This document shows, piece after piece, positions 53,399 through 62,483 of a stretch of 64,000 nucleotides of DNA (its first letter is position 1; each line of letters begins with the position of its first letter). Made by a program: the position numbers and the translations under genes. The stretch is from Bdellovibrionaceae bacterium UBA6776 (GTDB lineage Bacteria; Bdellovibrionota; Bdellovibrionia; Bdellovibrionales; UBA1609). The notes beneath the pieces are model-generated. The model did not search any database, had not been told where the DNA came from, and worked only from the letters and a program-made list of their open reading frames with translations. The stretch covers positions 25,681-89,680 of the forward strand of contig DKGG01000032.1 of the NCBI GenBank assembly GCA_002453155.1, read 5' to 3'.

Positions 53399-53719
53399 TC
53401 ATTGAACGCAGTTGAGTAGCTGATCGCCTTCAAACTGTAAGTAAATTCGATTGAGTGACATGTATTCGGTAATTCCAGTTTTTGAATACACTGGAATTCC
53501 TTTGATTTCGGTGGATTCAAATCCACGGCCATCTTCCGAAGCACGATAGCGAACGATCTTTAAAACAGGAATATCGACTCCGCCCATATTCACTGTGCTT
53601 AAAGTGTAGGTGGAATTGGGAACATCTGGATTTGCATTTTTGCAGGAATAAGTTCCATCTTCATAAGCAAAGCTTGAAACTGAAAACAGTGCAATCATTG
53701 TGGAAATCAAAATTCTCAT
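53399..53719 (-). CDS. Small secreted protein, unknown
   Basis: 106 aa from the ATG at 53719 with AAGGAGG 5 nt upstream. Signal peptide 'ILISTMIALFSVSSFA-YE'. The mature part of about 88 residues has two Cys ('TYSCKNAN' and the C-terminal 'NCVQ') likely to pair, and is strand-rich. No family recognised. It converges on valS. Confidence 0.7.
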   Translation of the reverse strand: MRILISTMIALFSVSSFAYEDGTYSCKNANPDVPNSTYTLSTVNMGGVDIPVLKIVRYRASEDGRGFESTEIKGIPVYSKTGITEYMSLNRIYLQFEGDQLLNCVQ

Positions 53720-53835
53720 GGGTCCCTCCTTGTGGTTCTGATTTTCAAACATTTTAAGTCTTTCTCAAAAAGAAAGGGAATTCAACGGAAGAACTTCAAG
53801 AGAAACGGGGATAAGAACGCTGGTTGAGAAAATCT

Positions 53836-54225
53836 CTATGCCGCTTGAGATCGAAGAAATAGGTCTTCGATGCGATCAAAAAATGTGGGGATGTCGAAGG
53901 GTTTGCGAATCACGCCGTTCCCACCCAATTTCAAAATTTCTTGTTCGGAATAAGAAGACTCGCCTGTGATTAGAATCACGGCGGGGGTTTTTGAATTTTG
54001 ACTGCGAATGGCTTTTAAAAGATCTACACCGCCGAGAACTGGCATTTTGATGTCTGAAACCACCAAAGAAATTTTCTGGTTTTTTAGAATTTCTAAGGCC
54101 TTCCCTCCATGCTCGGCTTGAGCGACAATGGCACCCTGCATTTCAAGCAGGTCCGCAAGTGAGCTTCTCAAGTAAGCATCATCATCAACAATAAGAATAC
54201 ACAAGTCCGACCAATTCACTTTCAT
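53836..54225 (-). CDS. Single-domain response regulator
   Basis: 129 aa from the ATG at 54225. REC fold with acidic pocket 'ILIVDDDAYLR', phospho-acceptor Asp58 in 'LVVSDIKMPVLGG', 'LITGES' and Lys in 'VIRKPFD'. No output domain, so CheY/Spo0F-like relay or sensing of a distant kinase. An upstream in-frame TTG at 54327 gives a head unlike REC proteins; neither start has a strong ribosome site. No histidine kinase is near. Confidence 0.88.
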   Translation of the reverse strand: MKVNWSDLCILIVDDDAYLRSSLADLLEMQGAIVAQAEHGGKALEILKNQKISLVVSDIKMPVLGGVDLLKAIRSQNSKTPAVILITGESSYSEQEILKLGGNGVIRKPFDIPTFFDRIEDLFLRSQAA

Positions 54226-54329
54226 CAATTTCTGATCGGAATTTCGAGTCCTGACTTGAAGTCTAAGAGCCCCAAAAAGAGAGAAAAGCTGGACCAAGAC
54301 GCAGGTTTTCTCTCCATGCGAGGACAAAT

Positions 54330-55271
54330 TTATTTGATCAGACCAATTTCTCGCAGACGCTCCATCAAAAAGTCATTGGCCAAAATGGGAGGATATTTCG
54401 CTCCAGATCCCTGACAGGAGGCCAAACATTCCAAAGTGGCATCGGGATTGGGGTGCATAAAGAAGGGCATGGAGTAGCGGCTTTTGTTTTCGCCCTTCGG
54501 GTTGACCACGCGGTGAGTGGTGGCCGGGATCACGTCATTGGTGATTCGGGCCAACATGTCTCCGGAATCCACAATGATATTTTCAGGTGCGGTTTCAACC
54601 GGAATCCACTCTCCCTCTCGAGTAAGAAGTTCCAATCCTGCGCCTTGGGCACTTACCAAAAGAGTGATCAGGTTGATGTCTTCATGAGCGGCGGCACGGA
54701 TCGAGTTGGGGTTTGCTCCTTCAGGAATGGGAGGGTAATGAAGCAATCGCAAAATGGAACTTCCGGCCTCTGTCATCTTTTGAAAGTAATCTTTGGGAAC
54801 ATCCAAAGAATAGGTCAGTGCTTCAAGCATGATGCGACCGGTGTCATCAAGGGCTTTGAACATGGCTTGAAAGGTGTCTTTAAAACCCTCCACTTCTTTG
54901 GGCCAAATGTTGTTTGGAAACTGATCTTTCAAGCGATGATCTTCGGGCAGGTCTCGGCCCACATGCCAAAATTCTTTCAAATCAGGAAAAGGTGAGTCCT
55001 TTGCGTGCTCTTTTCCGAAGGGGATGTAGCCCCGTTGGCCCCCTTGCTCACCGTCGGAGTAGGATTCTTTTTGTGAGGTGTTTAAGGAAAAAAGTTCTTC
55101 CGAAAGGGCATAGGATTTTCGAAGCAAATCCGTGTCAATGGGGTGGTCCTTGAGGACAATAAAGCCGTATTTTTTTAGGCCTTCAAAAAGTTGATTAATA
55201 AAGAGGCGACGTTCGCCCTCATTCCCGTCCATATAGGACTTCAAACTGAGTTCTGGCACTTGATTTTTCAT
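54330..55271 (-). CDS. 2-oxoglutarate/Fe(II)-dependent oxygenase, isopenicillin-N-synthase-like
   Basis: 313 aa. N-terminal DIOX_N part ('YGFIVLKDHPIDTDLLRKSY') and the C-terminal 2OG-FeII domain with iron ligands His196, Asp198 ('AAHEDINLITLL') and His253 ('TTHRVVNP'), plus Arg265-x-Ser for 2OG binding. It hydroxylates or oxidises a small molecule; the substrate is unknown. It stands alone between rnr (divergent) and the response regulator. Confidence 0.9.
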   Translation of the reverse strand: MKNQVPELSLKSYMDGNEGERRLFINQLFEGLKKYGFIVLKDHPIDTDLLRKSYALSEELFSLNTSQKESYSDGEQGGQRGYIPFGKEHAKDSPFPDLKEFWHVGRDLPEDHRLKDQFPNNIWPKEVEGFKDTFQAMFKALDDTGRIMLEALTYSLDVPKDYFQKMTEAGSSILRLLHYPPIPEGANPNSIRAAAHEDINLITLLVSAQGAGLELLTREGEWIPVETAPENIIVDSGDMLARITNDVIPATTHRVVNPKGENKSRYSMPFFMHPNPDATLECLASCQGSGAKYPPILANDFLMERLREIGLIK

Positions 55272-55371
55272 GAAACCCTCCCTGAGAGCGGATTACCCAG
55301 ATTCGCGCATCAGGTCAAGCTTTGTCCCCCTCTGCAGGATATTGTTTGTATCTGAGCAGATTGGCCCTACA

Positions 55372-57588
55372 ATGATCTCAATGAAGCGACCCTTAAAAGT
55401 TCTTGAGGGCTCGGTAAAGCGCCATCCTGATGGCTTTGGCTTTCTGATCCCCGATCATCCCGATGAACCCGATGTCTACATTCCCCGTCACAATATGGAC
55501 GGGATTATGTCCAATGACCGAGTGGAAGTGAACGTTACCAAAGAAAAAGGTGGCGATCGTTTCCGTGGTGAAGTGACCCGCGTAATTTCGCGCTCACTTA
55601 AAAGAGTGATGGGGCAGTTTATTGAACACCGTCCTGGATACGGAACACTCTTTGATAAAAGTTTTGGATGGGGAGCTGACCTCAAAGTGGAAGTCTCTCA
55701 AGGTCTTCAGGTGAAGGACAAAGATTGGGTGGCTGCAGAGATTTTGACCTACCCAGATTCATCCAAAGGCTTTACTGGAAAAGTAATAGCTTTGATCGGA
55801 GACATGCAGGATCCACAAAATGATTCTCTTCGAGCACTTCACACTCATGCCATTCCCTTTGAATTTTCAAAAGCCACCTTGGCAGAGACGGATAAGTTCG
55901 AAGATGAAGTGGACCCGAAAAAGTTTTCGGACCGCAGAGATTTAACGTCTATCAATTTGATCACCATCGATGGTGTGACCGCAAAAGATTTCGACGATGC
56001 GATTTATGTGGAGTCCACGCGAGAGGGCTTTCGGTTGGTGGTGGCCATCGCAGATGTCAGCCACTATGTGAAGGAAGGGACTTCGTTGGATGATGAGGCC
56101 CTTGAAAGAGGAAACAGCACTTACTTTCCAAACTTTGTGGCTCCGATGCTTCCGGAAAAACTCAGCAACGGACTATGTTCCTTGAAGCCCCATGTTTATC
56201 GTGCGGCTTTTGTGGCAGATATGAATTTGGGATTTGATGGCGCCTTGGTGAAGAGTGAGTTTTATGAGGCCTTGATTCAGTCGAAGGCGCGCGTCACTTA
56301 TGGTGAGGCACAAGAAGTCATCGATGGCTCCACTCCAGAGAAGATCAAACATGTGGAAAAAGAAATTTTGCAGGCGAAGGATTTGGCCAAAATTTTAATG
56401 GCCAAAAGATTTCGTGAAGGGGCTTTGGATCTAGATCTTCCCGAAACTGAAATTGAATTGGACGAAGCCGGGTTCCCCGTCGATATTTTGCAATCTGAAA
56501 GATTGTTTTCTCATCGGTTGATTGAAGAAATGATGCTGACGGCGAATGTGGCGGTTGCAAAGTTTTTTGGTGAAAAACAAATAGAAGCTTTGTACCGCAT
56601 TCATGATGAGCCCAAAGGTGAAGCCATTGAGAATCTTCAGAATTACTTAAATGCATTTGGCTACAACCAAAATGTCAAAGCAGGAGCCTTGCAAAAGAAG
56701 CTCTCTAAGGCATTGGAGCACTTTCAAGGTCACCCCAAAGAAACCATTGTGAGCACTCTGGTCTTGCGCTCTTTGGCTCAGGCAAAATATTCCGCGGACA
56801 ATGTGGGGCACTTTGGATTGGCTTTTGAAGATTACACGCACTTTACGTCTCCCATTCGAAGATATTCGGATTTGGTGGTTCACCGTTTAATGAAGGCCAT
56901 CTTGTATCCTAAAAAAGGCTACCGTCTTTTGGGACAGGGAGAGCTGGACACTTTGGGAACCATGTTGAGCGCCTGTGAACAACGGTCTGTAAAAGCCGAA
57001 CGGCAGGTGAAGGCCATCAAGAAGGCGCGATTCATGGCCAAATTTATTGGAGAACAGTTTGAAGGAATTGTAACTTCGGTGGCCAAGTTTGGTGTGTTTG
57101 TTCAACTCAGACAGTACGATGTCGATGGTTTGATCAAGCTGGATCTACTTGGACCTGGGCGCTATGAATTTGATCCAGAACTTTTGATTTTGGTGGAGCG
57201 TCGAACCAAAGAGACCATTGAGATTGGTCAAACCATGAAGATCCAAGTGGTTCGCGTGGACATTGAGGCGGGACAGGTGGATTTTATGCCTGTACGGTCT
57301 CAATTGGAAAAGGGATCTTCCGAAGGACCCGAGACTGAAGAGGATGGAAGATTTGAGAATACTCAAGTGGGATTTAAAGGTCCCAAAGGAAAAGACCTCT
57401 TTGGAGTGAGACAGTATGTCTCGAAAGGTTCGGCGGAGGGTAAAAAATCCGGAAGAAAACGAGGCGGTAAAAAAAGTGAATCAAGTCATAAAGGTCACTC
57501 AAAAAATAAATCAAATAAAAAACATCGCTCGTCTTCAAAAAATCGTGACGGTGCTGGCAAGAAACGGGTTTCAAGATCTCGTAAATAA
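55372..57588 (+). CDS. rnr: Ribonuclease R
   Basis: 738 aa from the ATG at 55372 (55381 also possible). Cold-shock-type OB domains, then the RNB core with the metal Asp cluster in 'TIDGVTAKDFDDAIYVES' (near residue 205), 'MLPEKLSNGLCSLKP', 'YTHFTSPIRRYSDLVVHRLM', an S1 domain ('GEQFEGIVTSVAKFGVFVQL') and a Lys/Arg/Ser-rich tail of about 45 residues. It degrades structured RNA 3' to 5'. The tail-coding DNA also encodes the start of ubiB in another frame. Confidence 0.95.
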   Translation: MISMKRPLKVLEGSVKRHPDGFGFLIPDHPDEPDVYIPRHNMDGIMSNDRVEVNVTKEKGGDRFRGEVTRVISRSLKRVMGQFIEHRPGYGTLFDKSFGWGADLKVEVSQGLQVKDKDWVAAEILTYPDSSKGFTGKVIALIGDMQDPQNDSLRALHTHAIPFEFSKATLAETDKFEDEVDPKKFSDRRDLTSINLITIDGVTAKDFDDAIYVESTREGFRLVVAIADVSHYVKEGTSLDDEALERGNSTYFPNFVAPMLPEKLSNGLCSLKPHVYRAAFVADMNLGFDGALVKSEFYEALIQSKARVTYGEAQEVIDGSTPEKIKHVEKEILQAKDLAKILMAKRFREGALDLDLPETEIELDEAGFPVDILQSERLFSHRLIEEMMLTANVAVAKFFGEKQIEALYRIHDEPKGEAIENLQNYLNAFGYNQNVKAGALQKKLSKALEHFQGHPKETIVSTLVLRSLAQAKYSADNVGHFGLAFEDYTHFTSPIRRYSDLVVHRLMKAILYPKKGYRLLGQGELDTLGTMLSACEQRSVKAERQVKAIKKARFMAKFIGEQFEGIVTSVAKFGVFVQLRQYDVDGLIKLDLLGPGRYEFDPELLILVERRTKETIEIGQTMKIQVVRVDIEAGQVDFMPVRSQLEKGSSEGPETEEDGRFENTQVGFKGPKGKDLFGVRQYVSKGSAEGKKSGRKRGGKKSESSHKGHSKNKSNKKHRSSSKNRDGAGKKRVSRSRK

Positions 57589-59047
57589 AATCAAAATGGG
57601 AAAGTTTTTGTTGGGTCGGTGGGTGCCTTCCGACTTGAAAGAACTTTCTGCCCCTGTCCGTTTGCGAATGGCTTTTGAAGAATTGGGTCCCACCTTTGTT
57701 AAGTTGGGGCAGCTTTTGGCTTCTCGACCGGATTTAATACCTGAAGAATTTTGCATTGAATTTCAACGGCTCCATGATCGTGTTGAGCCCGTTCCTTTTT
57801 CGGAAGTGTGTAAAGTCATTGAGGAACAGTATGGAGTCGAGCTTCACGAAGTATTTCCTCAATTTGATGAAAAGCCTTTGGCTTCGGCGAGCATTGCCCA
57901 AGTTCACCGGGCAAGCTTGCTGGATGGAACTGAAGTGGTGGTTAAGGTTCAGCGTCCTGGAATTATGAAGACCATTTCAGAGGACTTAAGTGTTCTAGAG
58001 CAAGTAGCAGGTTTGCTCGATCGCTATGTGCCAGAGTCGCGCATTTACAATCCCAAAGCGGTGGTGAAGGAGTTTGGTCGCTCTTTGTCATTGGAAACCA
58101 ACTTTGTTATTGAAGCCAACAACATCAAACGCTTTCGTCACAACTTTATGAATGATGAAGATGTGGTGATTCCCCAAGTGTATTTTGATTTTTCGGGGGA
58201 AAAGGTTTTGGTGATGGAGGCTCTTGAGGGACTTCCCATTTCGAACCCAATGTCTTTGGATCAGACGGGTGTGGATCCCTTGCGTGTTCTTCGACTGGGA
58301 GTTCAGACCTATTTGAAGATGGTTTACAAGCATGGATTTTTTCATGGAGATCTTCATGCTGGAAACCTTTTTATTTTGCCCGACAGTAAAATTGGGCTGA
58401 TCGATTTTGGAGTGGTGGGGCGGTTGACCCGTCGAACTCGCTCGGCCATTGCCAGTATGTTTTTGGCGCTGGCCGAAGAAGATTTTGAGCGCATGGCCTA
58501 TGTTTATGTGGATTTGGCACCTTACAATGAACATGTGGACGTGGATGGGTTTGCACAGGACTTGGCCTATGTGCTGGGGCCCTATGTGGGTTTGACTATG
58601 AAGCATGTGAACTTGGGTCAGCTCTTGATGGAGTCCACCTCATTGGCGGCAAAACATGGGTTGGTGCTGCCTGCGGAATTGATTCTATTTTTTAAATCCA
58701 TTGTGGCCATTGAAGGTGTGGCTCGAAAAATTTCCGATGATTTTGATTTTATGGCTGAGAGCTTAGAGGCTTCTCGCTATTTGCTTCAGTCCTCTGTGGA
58801 TCCCAAAAAGGTGTCCCAAGACTTTGGAGTGTTTTTAAAAGATGTGAATCAGTTTTTGTACGCCTTCCCAAGACAGTTGCGCCAAACCTTAAGGCGTGTG
58901 AACCATCCTGATTTTGCATTTAAGACGGAAGAACGAAATCTCGAGTTGGTGGAATCTGCCATCGATCGCGGTTTCCGAAGGCTTTACCTGTTGTTAATCC
59001 TATTGAGTTTTGCCTTCGGAATGTTTTGGTACTTTTTGATTCGCTAG
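57416..59047 (+). CDS. ubiB: ABC1/UbiB-family atypical kinase
   Basis: 543 aa from the ATG at 57416, which has GGAGTGAG a few bases upstream. The family head 'LQKIVTVLARNGFQDLV' precedes 'LGPTFVKLGQLLASRPDLIP' (KxGQ, 96-99), 'PLASASIAQVHRA' (Ala-rich loop), 'VVVKVQRPGI', and the kinase-like 'HGDLHAGNLFILPD...IDFGVVGRL'. One C-terminal membrane helix. UbiB-type proteins support quinone synthesis as ATPases. The first 57 codons overlap rnr by 173 nt; a start after the rnr stop (ATG 57596) would lose the family head and has no ribosome site. Confidence 0.9.
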   Translation: MSRKVRRRVKNPEENEAVKKVNQVIKVTQKINQIKNIARLQKIVTVLARNGFQDLVNKIKMGKFLLGRWVPSDLKELSAPVRLRMAFEELGPTFVKLGQLLASRPDLIPEEFCIEFQRLHDRVEPVPFSEVCKVIEEQYGVELHEVFPQFDEKPLASASIAQVHRASLLDGTEVVVKVQRPGIMKTISEDLSVLEQVAGLLDRYVPESRIYNPKAVVKEFGRSLSLETNFVIEANNIKRFRHNFMNDEDVVIPQVYFDFSGEKVLVMEALEGLPISNPMSLDQTGVDPLRVLRLGVQTYLKMVYKHGFFHGDLHAGNLFILPDSKIGLIDFGVVGRLTRRTRSAIASMFLALAEEDFERMAYVYVDLAPYNEHVDVDGFAQDLAYVLGPYVGLTMKHVNLGQLLMESTSLAAKHGLVLPAELILFFKSIVAIEGVARKISDDFDFMAESLEASRYLLQSSVDPKKVSQDFGVFLKDVNQFLYAFPRQLRQTLRRVNHPDFAFKTEERNLELVESAIDRGFRRLYLLLILLSFAFGMFWYFLIR

Positions 59048-59059
59048 TTTTTTCTGATT

Positions 59060-59629
59060 TTAGAAGCTGCTTGAGAGCGACACGTATAAGGATCCATCAT
59101 GATATAGTGCCTTGCCTATACTTGTAAGGCCGACAGATGTGGAAAATTCCAGTGAAAAATTTTTATAAATATTCCGTGATGCTCCAAAATCACTGGTGAG
59201 AAAGTAAGAATTAAAATCATATCCCGGGCATTTGACTCCATTTGAGTAACAGGAGCCTTGATGGAGCAGTAGGCTTGTTCTTAGACCTCCAAAGACCGAC
59301 CAGTTGTCATTGATGGTGTAGACATAAGAGATCGGAATTTCTAAATAGGTCAAATCGATGTTCCCAGAGAGAGTCGCAGATGAAATGCCGACTTCCTTTT
59401 GGGCCAGAATCCCGCCAATTTTTAGAGATGAGGGTCCATTGATTTCAATTTCAGCGTAGGCACCGTAAAATGGAGAAATTCGATTTGAAGAAGCTTTAAA
59501 TTCTGAAGAAAGTGATCGGATCTCAGAATGAGTGATTCCCAAAGCAACGGAAGGTTTGGCCTTTGGGAAGGCAAATGTGGATGAAGTTTGTAGCGCGATT
59601 CCGAGCATTGTGATTTTCAACAATTTCAT
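59060..59629 (-). CDS. Small outer-membrane beta-barrel protein
   Basis: 189 aa. Signal peptide 'KITMLGIALQTSSTFAF'. About eight amphipathic strands ('SPFYGAYAEIEING', 'NWSVFGGLRTSLLLHQG', 'FEFSTSVGL'-like segments) and a terminal Phe fit an OmpX/OmpA-barrel type protein. A Cys pair ('GSCYSNGVKCPG') lies in what should be an outer loop. GAGGAG precedes the ATG. It converges on ubiB with a 12-bp gap. Confidence 0.72.
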   Translation of the reverse strand: MKLLKITMLGIALQTSSTFAFPKAKPSVALGITHSEIRSLSSEFKASSNRISPFYGAYAEIEINGPSSLKIGGILAQKEVGISSATLSGNIDLTYLEIPISYVYTINDNWSVFGGLRTSLLLHQGSCYSNGVKCPGYDFNSYFLTSDFGASRNIYKNFSLEFSTSVGLTSIGKALYHDGSLYVSLSSSF

Positions 59630-59754
59630 TGGACTCCTCTTCTGCCAAGCTTAAGGCCGTGGCTTATGAGGTTCTGGTCATAAAAAGAAAGTCGGGGAGA
59701 GCGCAAAGGTTTTCAGTCCAGTGCATTTAGAAAGTGTTTCTCTTCAAGAAACAT

Positions 59755-59783
59755 TAAAAAAAAGAGGGCCCGAAGGACCCTCT
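59755..59783 (-). terminator. Intrinsic terminator of the L,D-transpeptidase gene
   Basis: On the minus strand AGAGGGTCC pairs with GGCCCTCT around TTCG and is followed by a run of T (A run at 59755-59762 on the plus strand). It starts 13 bp after the stop at 59796. Confidence 0.92.
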
Positions 59784-59795
59784 AAATTCAGACGA

Positions 59796-61391
59796 TCAGT
59801 ACAGTCCGCCACCTTTTCCAAGGTCTTTGATCGCAGCCTTGCAATTCGGATTGGTTCTTTTTTGTTCAGCAGTTCTACAACGAGATTCAATGTAGCGGAT
59901 GTTCTTTTTTGCTCGAGGTTCTTGAGGACGATTCCCAAAGAGAGCGTCTTGAACACGACCTCGCAAGCTGGTGTCGTTCATAAACTGTTGGTAATCTTTT
60001 GTGTTTTCAGAGTTTACGTTTCCGGCTTCAGCCTCTCCACCTTCGGTACTCATACTGCTAGTGGGAACATGATTGTCCCAAGAGGTGTAGGTTTGTGGAA
60101 GTTCTTCTGAAAGCCCTTTCATGTAGGCGAGCACGTCATAGACATGACCCGATTTTTCAGAAACGCGGGTGAGACAGTCGCTGTCTGCGATGGTGTGAAA
60201 GCGATCGCCATAATAGCGAACATTGTAACTGGAGTGAGGACATTTGATTTTTGTCCAACGCCCCCCGGAAGAGGGAGCAAGCTCACTGTAGTTTACGATG
60301 TTGTATTTGCTGTCCATCTTGGGCATGGGGTGAAAGATGTTGTCGTAGCCTTCAAGATTATAAACAAACCTTGCAGGAATTTCATCCTGAACACCTTCGT
60401 TTACAATCACATCCAATTGGTACAAGTACTTGTCTTCCACTCGGATGCAACCATGGGAAACAAATCCGCGTCGCAAGCCGCTGGCATCAATTTGGTAGTG
60501 CATTCCAATTTGGCGGTAGCCCTTTTCTTTGTCATAGATGGCAATAAAGGGACGACCTCTATAATAGGAAGGGTATATGCGGCTTCGAACGTTGGGAATA
60601 GAGCCTTTATCAATGGAGGTCTTTTTCAACACCGCATCTTGAAACTCATAGGTCATCAAGGAAACATGGTTGTCCATGCCGGGGGCGGTTCGAACATCAA
60701 AAGATCCCACGCCAATGGGGAACACCTTAATGATATTGTTGGTGGTGTCTTCTAGTATGACTTTTCGCTCTAGAAGATCGCCGGCCACGTGGAAATTGGT
60801 TTGGGAAAGGGATATTTCTTGGACGTCATTTCCCACTTGAATGCGTTCACGGGCGCGATCTTTCGGAATGGTCCAATCCACTCGCAAATTGACCCGTCGG
60901 AAATAATAGTCGTCCGGAGAATCACCAGGGGCCCGATTTTCATCGTGAATAAACAGAATCATTTTTAAATCAAAGATTTGAGCTTCAGAAACACTTTTCT
61001 CTGTGTCCACAATTTGAATGTCTTCCAGTTCTGCACCTAAAACCGTATTTGTGCGCGTTTGTGAACCATCGTTTTCCTGAGAATAGGCATAGACCGATTT
61101 TCCATTGGATTGAATTTTTCCCCCTTTGGGTCCAAGAGGCCCGCTGCGGAAAAAGTGAATGTTTGACTTGTCCGAACCTAAAATTTGAAGTTTTTGAGTG
61201 TCATCCTCCAAAGCTTTGATGATCAAGTTGGAGGTTCCCGAAAGCTCGGTTCCATTGTTCAGAAGATCTCGTAGATCCACGAATCTCAAATAGTTGAGAA
61301 TGTCGGGAGCGGTTTGAGTTTGTGCCTGAGCCCAAACGGGTTGGAGGCAAAGGGACGTCAGAGCCGTCATTAGTAGACGTTTTGGAGACAT
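59796..61391 (-). CDS. L,D-transpeptidase (YkuD) family exported protein
   Basis: 531 aa from the ATG at 61391 with AAAGGTGG upstream. Signal peptide ends near 'VWAQA'. A long N-terminal region (to about residue 200) has no known domain. The YkuD core covers about 205-345: 'VFPIGVGSFDVRTAPG', the His in 'QIGMHYQIDASG' and the catalytic SHGCIRV (312-318, Cys315). It should form or exchange 3-3 cross-links or attach proteins or amino acids to peptidoglycan in the periplasm. A C-terminal extension of about 185 residues carries four Cys. It is downstream of the flagellin at 61650 but separated by a terminator. Confidence 0.88.
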   Translation of the reverse strand: MSPKRLLMTALTSLCLQPVWAQAQTQTAPDILNYLRFVDLRDLLNNGTELSGTSNLIIKALEDDTQKLQILGSDKSNIHFFRSGPLGPKGGKIQSNGKSVYAYSQENDGSQTRTNTVLGAELEDIQIVDTEKSVSEAQIFDLKMILFIHDENRAPGDSPDDYYFRRVNLRVDWTIPKDRARERIQVGNDVQEISLSQTNFHVAGDLLERKVILEDTTNNIIKVFPIGVGSFDVRTAPGMDNHVSLMTYEFQDAVLKKTSIDKGSIPNVRSRIYPSYYRGRPFIAIYDKEKGYRQIGMHYQIDASGLRRGFVSHGCIRVEDKYLYQLDVIVNEGVQDEIPARFVYNLEGYDNIFHPMPKMDSKYNIVNYSELAPSSGGRWTKIKCPHSSYNVRYYGDRFHTIADSDCLTRVSEKSGHVYDVLAYMKGLSEELPQTYTSWDNHVPTSSMSTEGGEAEAGNVNSENTKDYQQFMNDTSLRGRVQDALFGNRPQEPRAKKNIRYIESRCRTAEQKRTNPNCKAAIKDLGKGGGLY

Positions 61392-61543
61392 AAAAGGACC
61401 ACCTTTAGGATTTAAATTCACATTTTAAATGTTCGTACAAACCCCTAAAGAGCAAAGGCCATACCCACTTGAGCCGTGGGGTCCCATGGAATTTAGAGAA
61501 TTAAAGAGATTCAGTTGGATCTGAAGGCGGGGGGGAACCCAAA

Positions 61544-61564
61544 ATTGTCACTGCCTCTGACAAT
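61544..61564. promoter_or_regulatory. Inverted repeat ATTGTCA-N7-TGACAAT
   Basis: Seven-base arms, perfect, 7-nt spacer. It lies between the flagellin terminator and the L,D-transpeptidase start, about 150 bp upstream of the latter. It has the size of an operator for a dimeric regulator; no factor can be named. The 257-bp gap also holds ACATTTTAAATGT at 61420-61432. Confidence 0.35.
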
Positions 61565-61586
61565 TCTCCGTCTGAGCATTGTCTCA

Positions 61587-61621
61587 AAATAAAACACCCG
61601 CCACGCTGAACGCGGCGGGTG
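61587..61621 (-). terminator. Intrinsic terminator of flagellin gene 1
   Basis: On the minus strand CACCCGCC and GGCGGGTG close a GC-rich stem (61595-61621) followed by TTTTATTTT. It begins 29 bp after the flagellin stop at 61650. Confidence 0.9.
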
Positions 61622-61649
61622 CAGATTTTGGTACCTGGCACCTAAATCA

Positions 61650-62483
61650 TTAACCAAGAAGTTTAAGGGCAACCTGTTGCATGGTGTTTGCCTGTCCAAG
61701 AACAGAGACACCAGCTTGTTGCAAGATGTTGTTTCGAGTGAGCTCGGCAGTCTCTTCAGCCACATCCGTGTCACGAATTCGAGAATTCGCAGCAGAGAGG
61801 TTTTCGTGTGCGATGGCCAAGTTAGAGATTGTTGAGTTCAATCGGTTTTGCATAGCTCCAAAGTTTGCTCTCATCGCGTTCACGGAAATCAATGCTTGAT
61901 CCGCAACACTCAATGATCTTTGAGCAGACTCTTTATCGGCTAAGGTTTCTGCAACCAATCCAAGTGCTTCCAGCGATGAATTTGCAGCAGAAGTGTTGAA
62001 ACTGATTCGATCTTTAAATGGATCATTATATACACCCACTTGAATATCGAGAACTCCACCGGTTCCATTTAACAGATCACGTCCGTTAAATTTGGTCACT
62101 TCAGCGATACGTTGAATTTCAGACTTGAGCTGTTGGTATTCCACATCAAGAAACTTTCTTTCTGTGTCACCAATGGTGTCTGAAGCGGCTTGAACGCCAA
62201 GTTCACGAAGTCGAATGATCATGTTTGAAACTTCGTTCAAACCACCTTCAGCAACTTGGACCAACGAGATTCCATCCTCGGAGTTTCGAGAGGCTTGTTT
62301 CATACCTCTGATTTGTCCTCTTAATTGTTCACTGATGGCGAGACCAGCCGCATCGTCGGCCGCTTGATTGATTCTGTAACCAGAACTCAATCTCGCTAAG
62401 GACCTTTCCATACCATTATTGGTAGAGCCAAGGTTTTTCTGGGCGTTGAGGGACGCCACGTTCGTGGAAATACGTAATGCCAT
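61650..62483 (-). CDS. fliC: Flagellin (copy 1)
   Basis: 277 aa, short as in Bdellovibrio flagellins. Conserved N-terminus 'LRISTNVASLNAQKNLGSTN' and 'RLSSGYRINQAADDAAGLAI', and C-terminus 'ANSRIRDTDVAEETAEL...NILQQAGVSVLGQAN' form the D0/D1 domains; the variable D2/D3 part is nearly absent. AAGGAGG precedes the ATG. About 60% of residues match copy 2 by eye. Upstream lies a sigma28-like promoter at 62710-62735 and a leader of about 220 nt. Confidence 0.97.
   Translation of the reverse strand: MALRISTNVASLNAQKNLGSTNNGMERSLARLSSGYRINQAADDAAGLAISEQLRGQIRGMKQASRNSEDGISLVQVAEGGLNEVSNMIIRLRELGVQAASDTIGDTERKFLDVEYQQLKSEIQRIAEVTKFNGRDLLNGTGGVLDIQVGVYNDPFKDRISFNTSAANSSLEALGLVAETLADKESAQRSLSVADQALISVNAMRANFGAMQNRLNSTISNLAIAHENLSAANSRIRDTDVAEETAELTRNNILQQAGVSVLGQANTMQQVALKLLG

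Noticed and set aside
57596..57598. ubiB starting after the rnr stop
   Set aside because: No ribosome site, and it would remove the family-like head encoded upstream.
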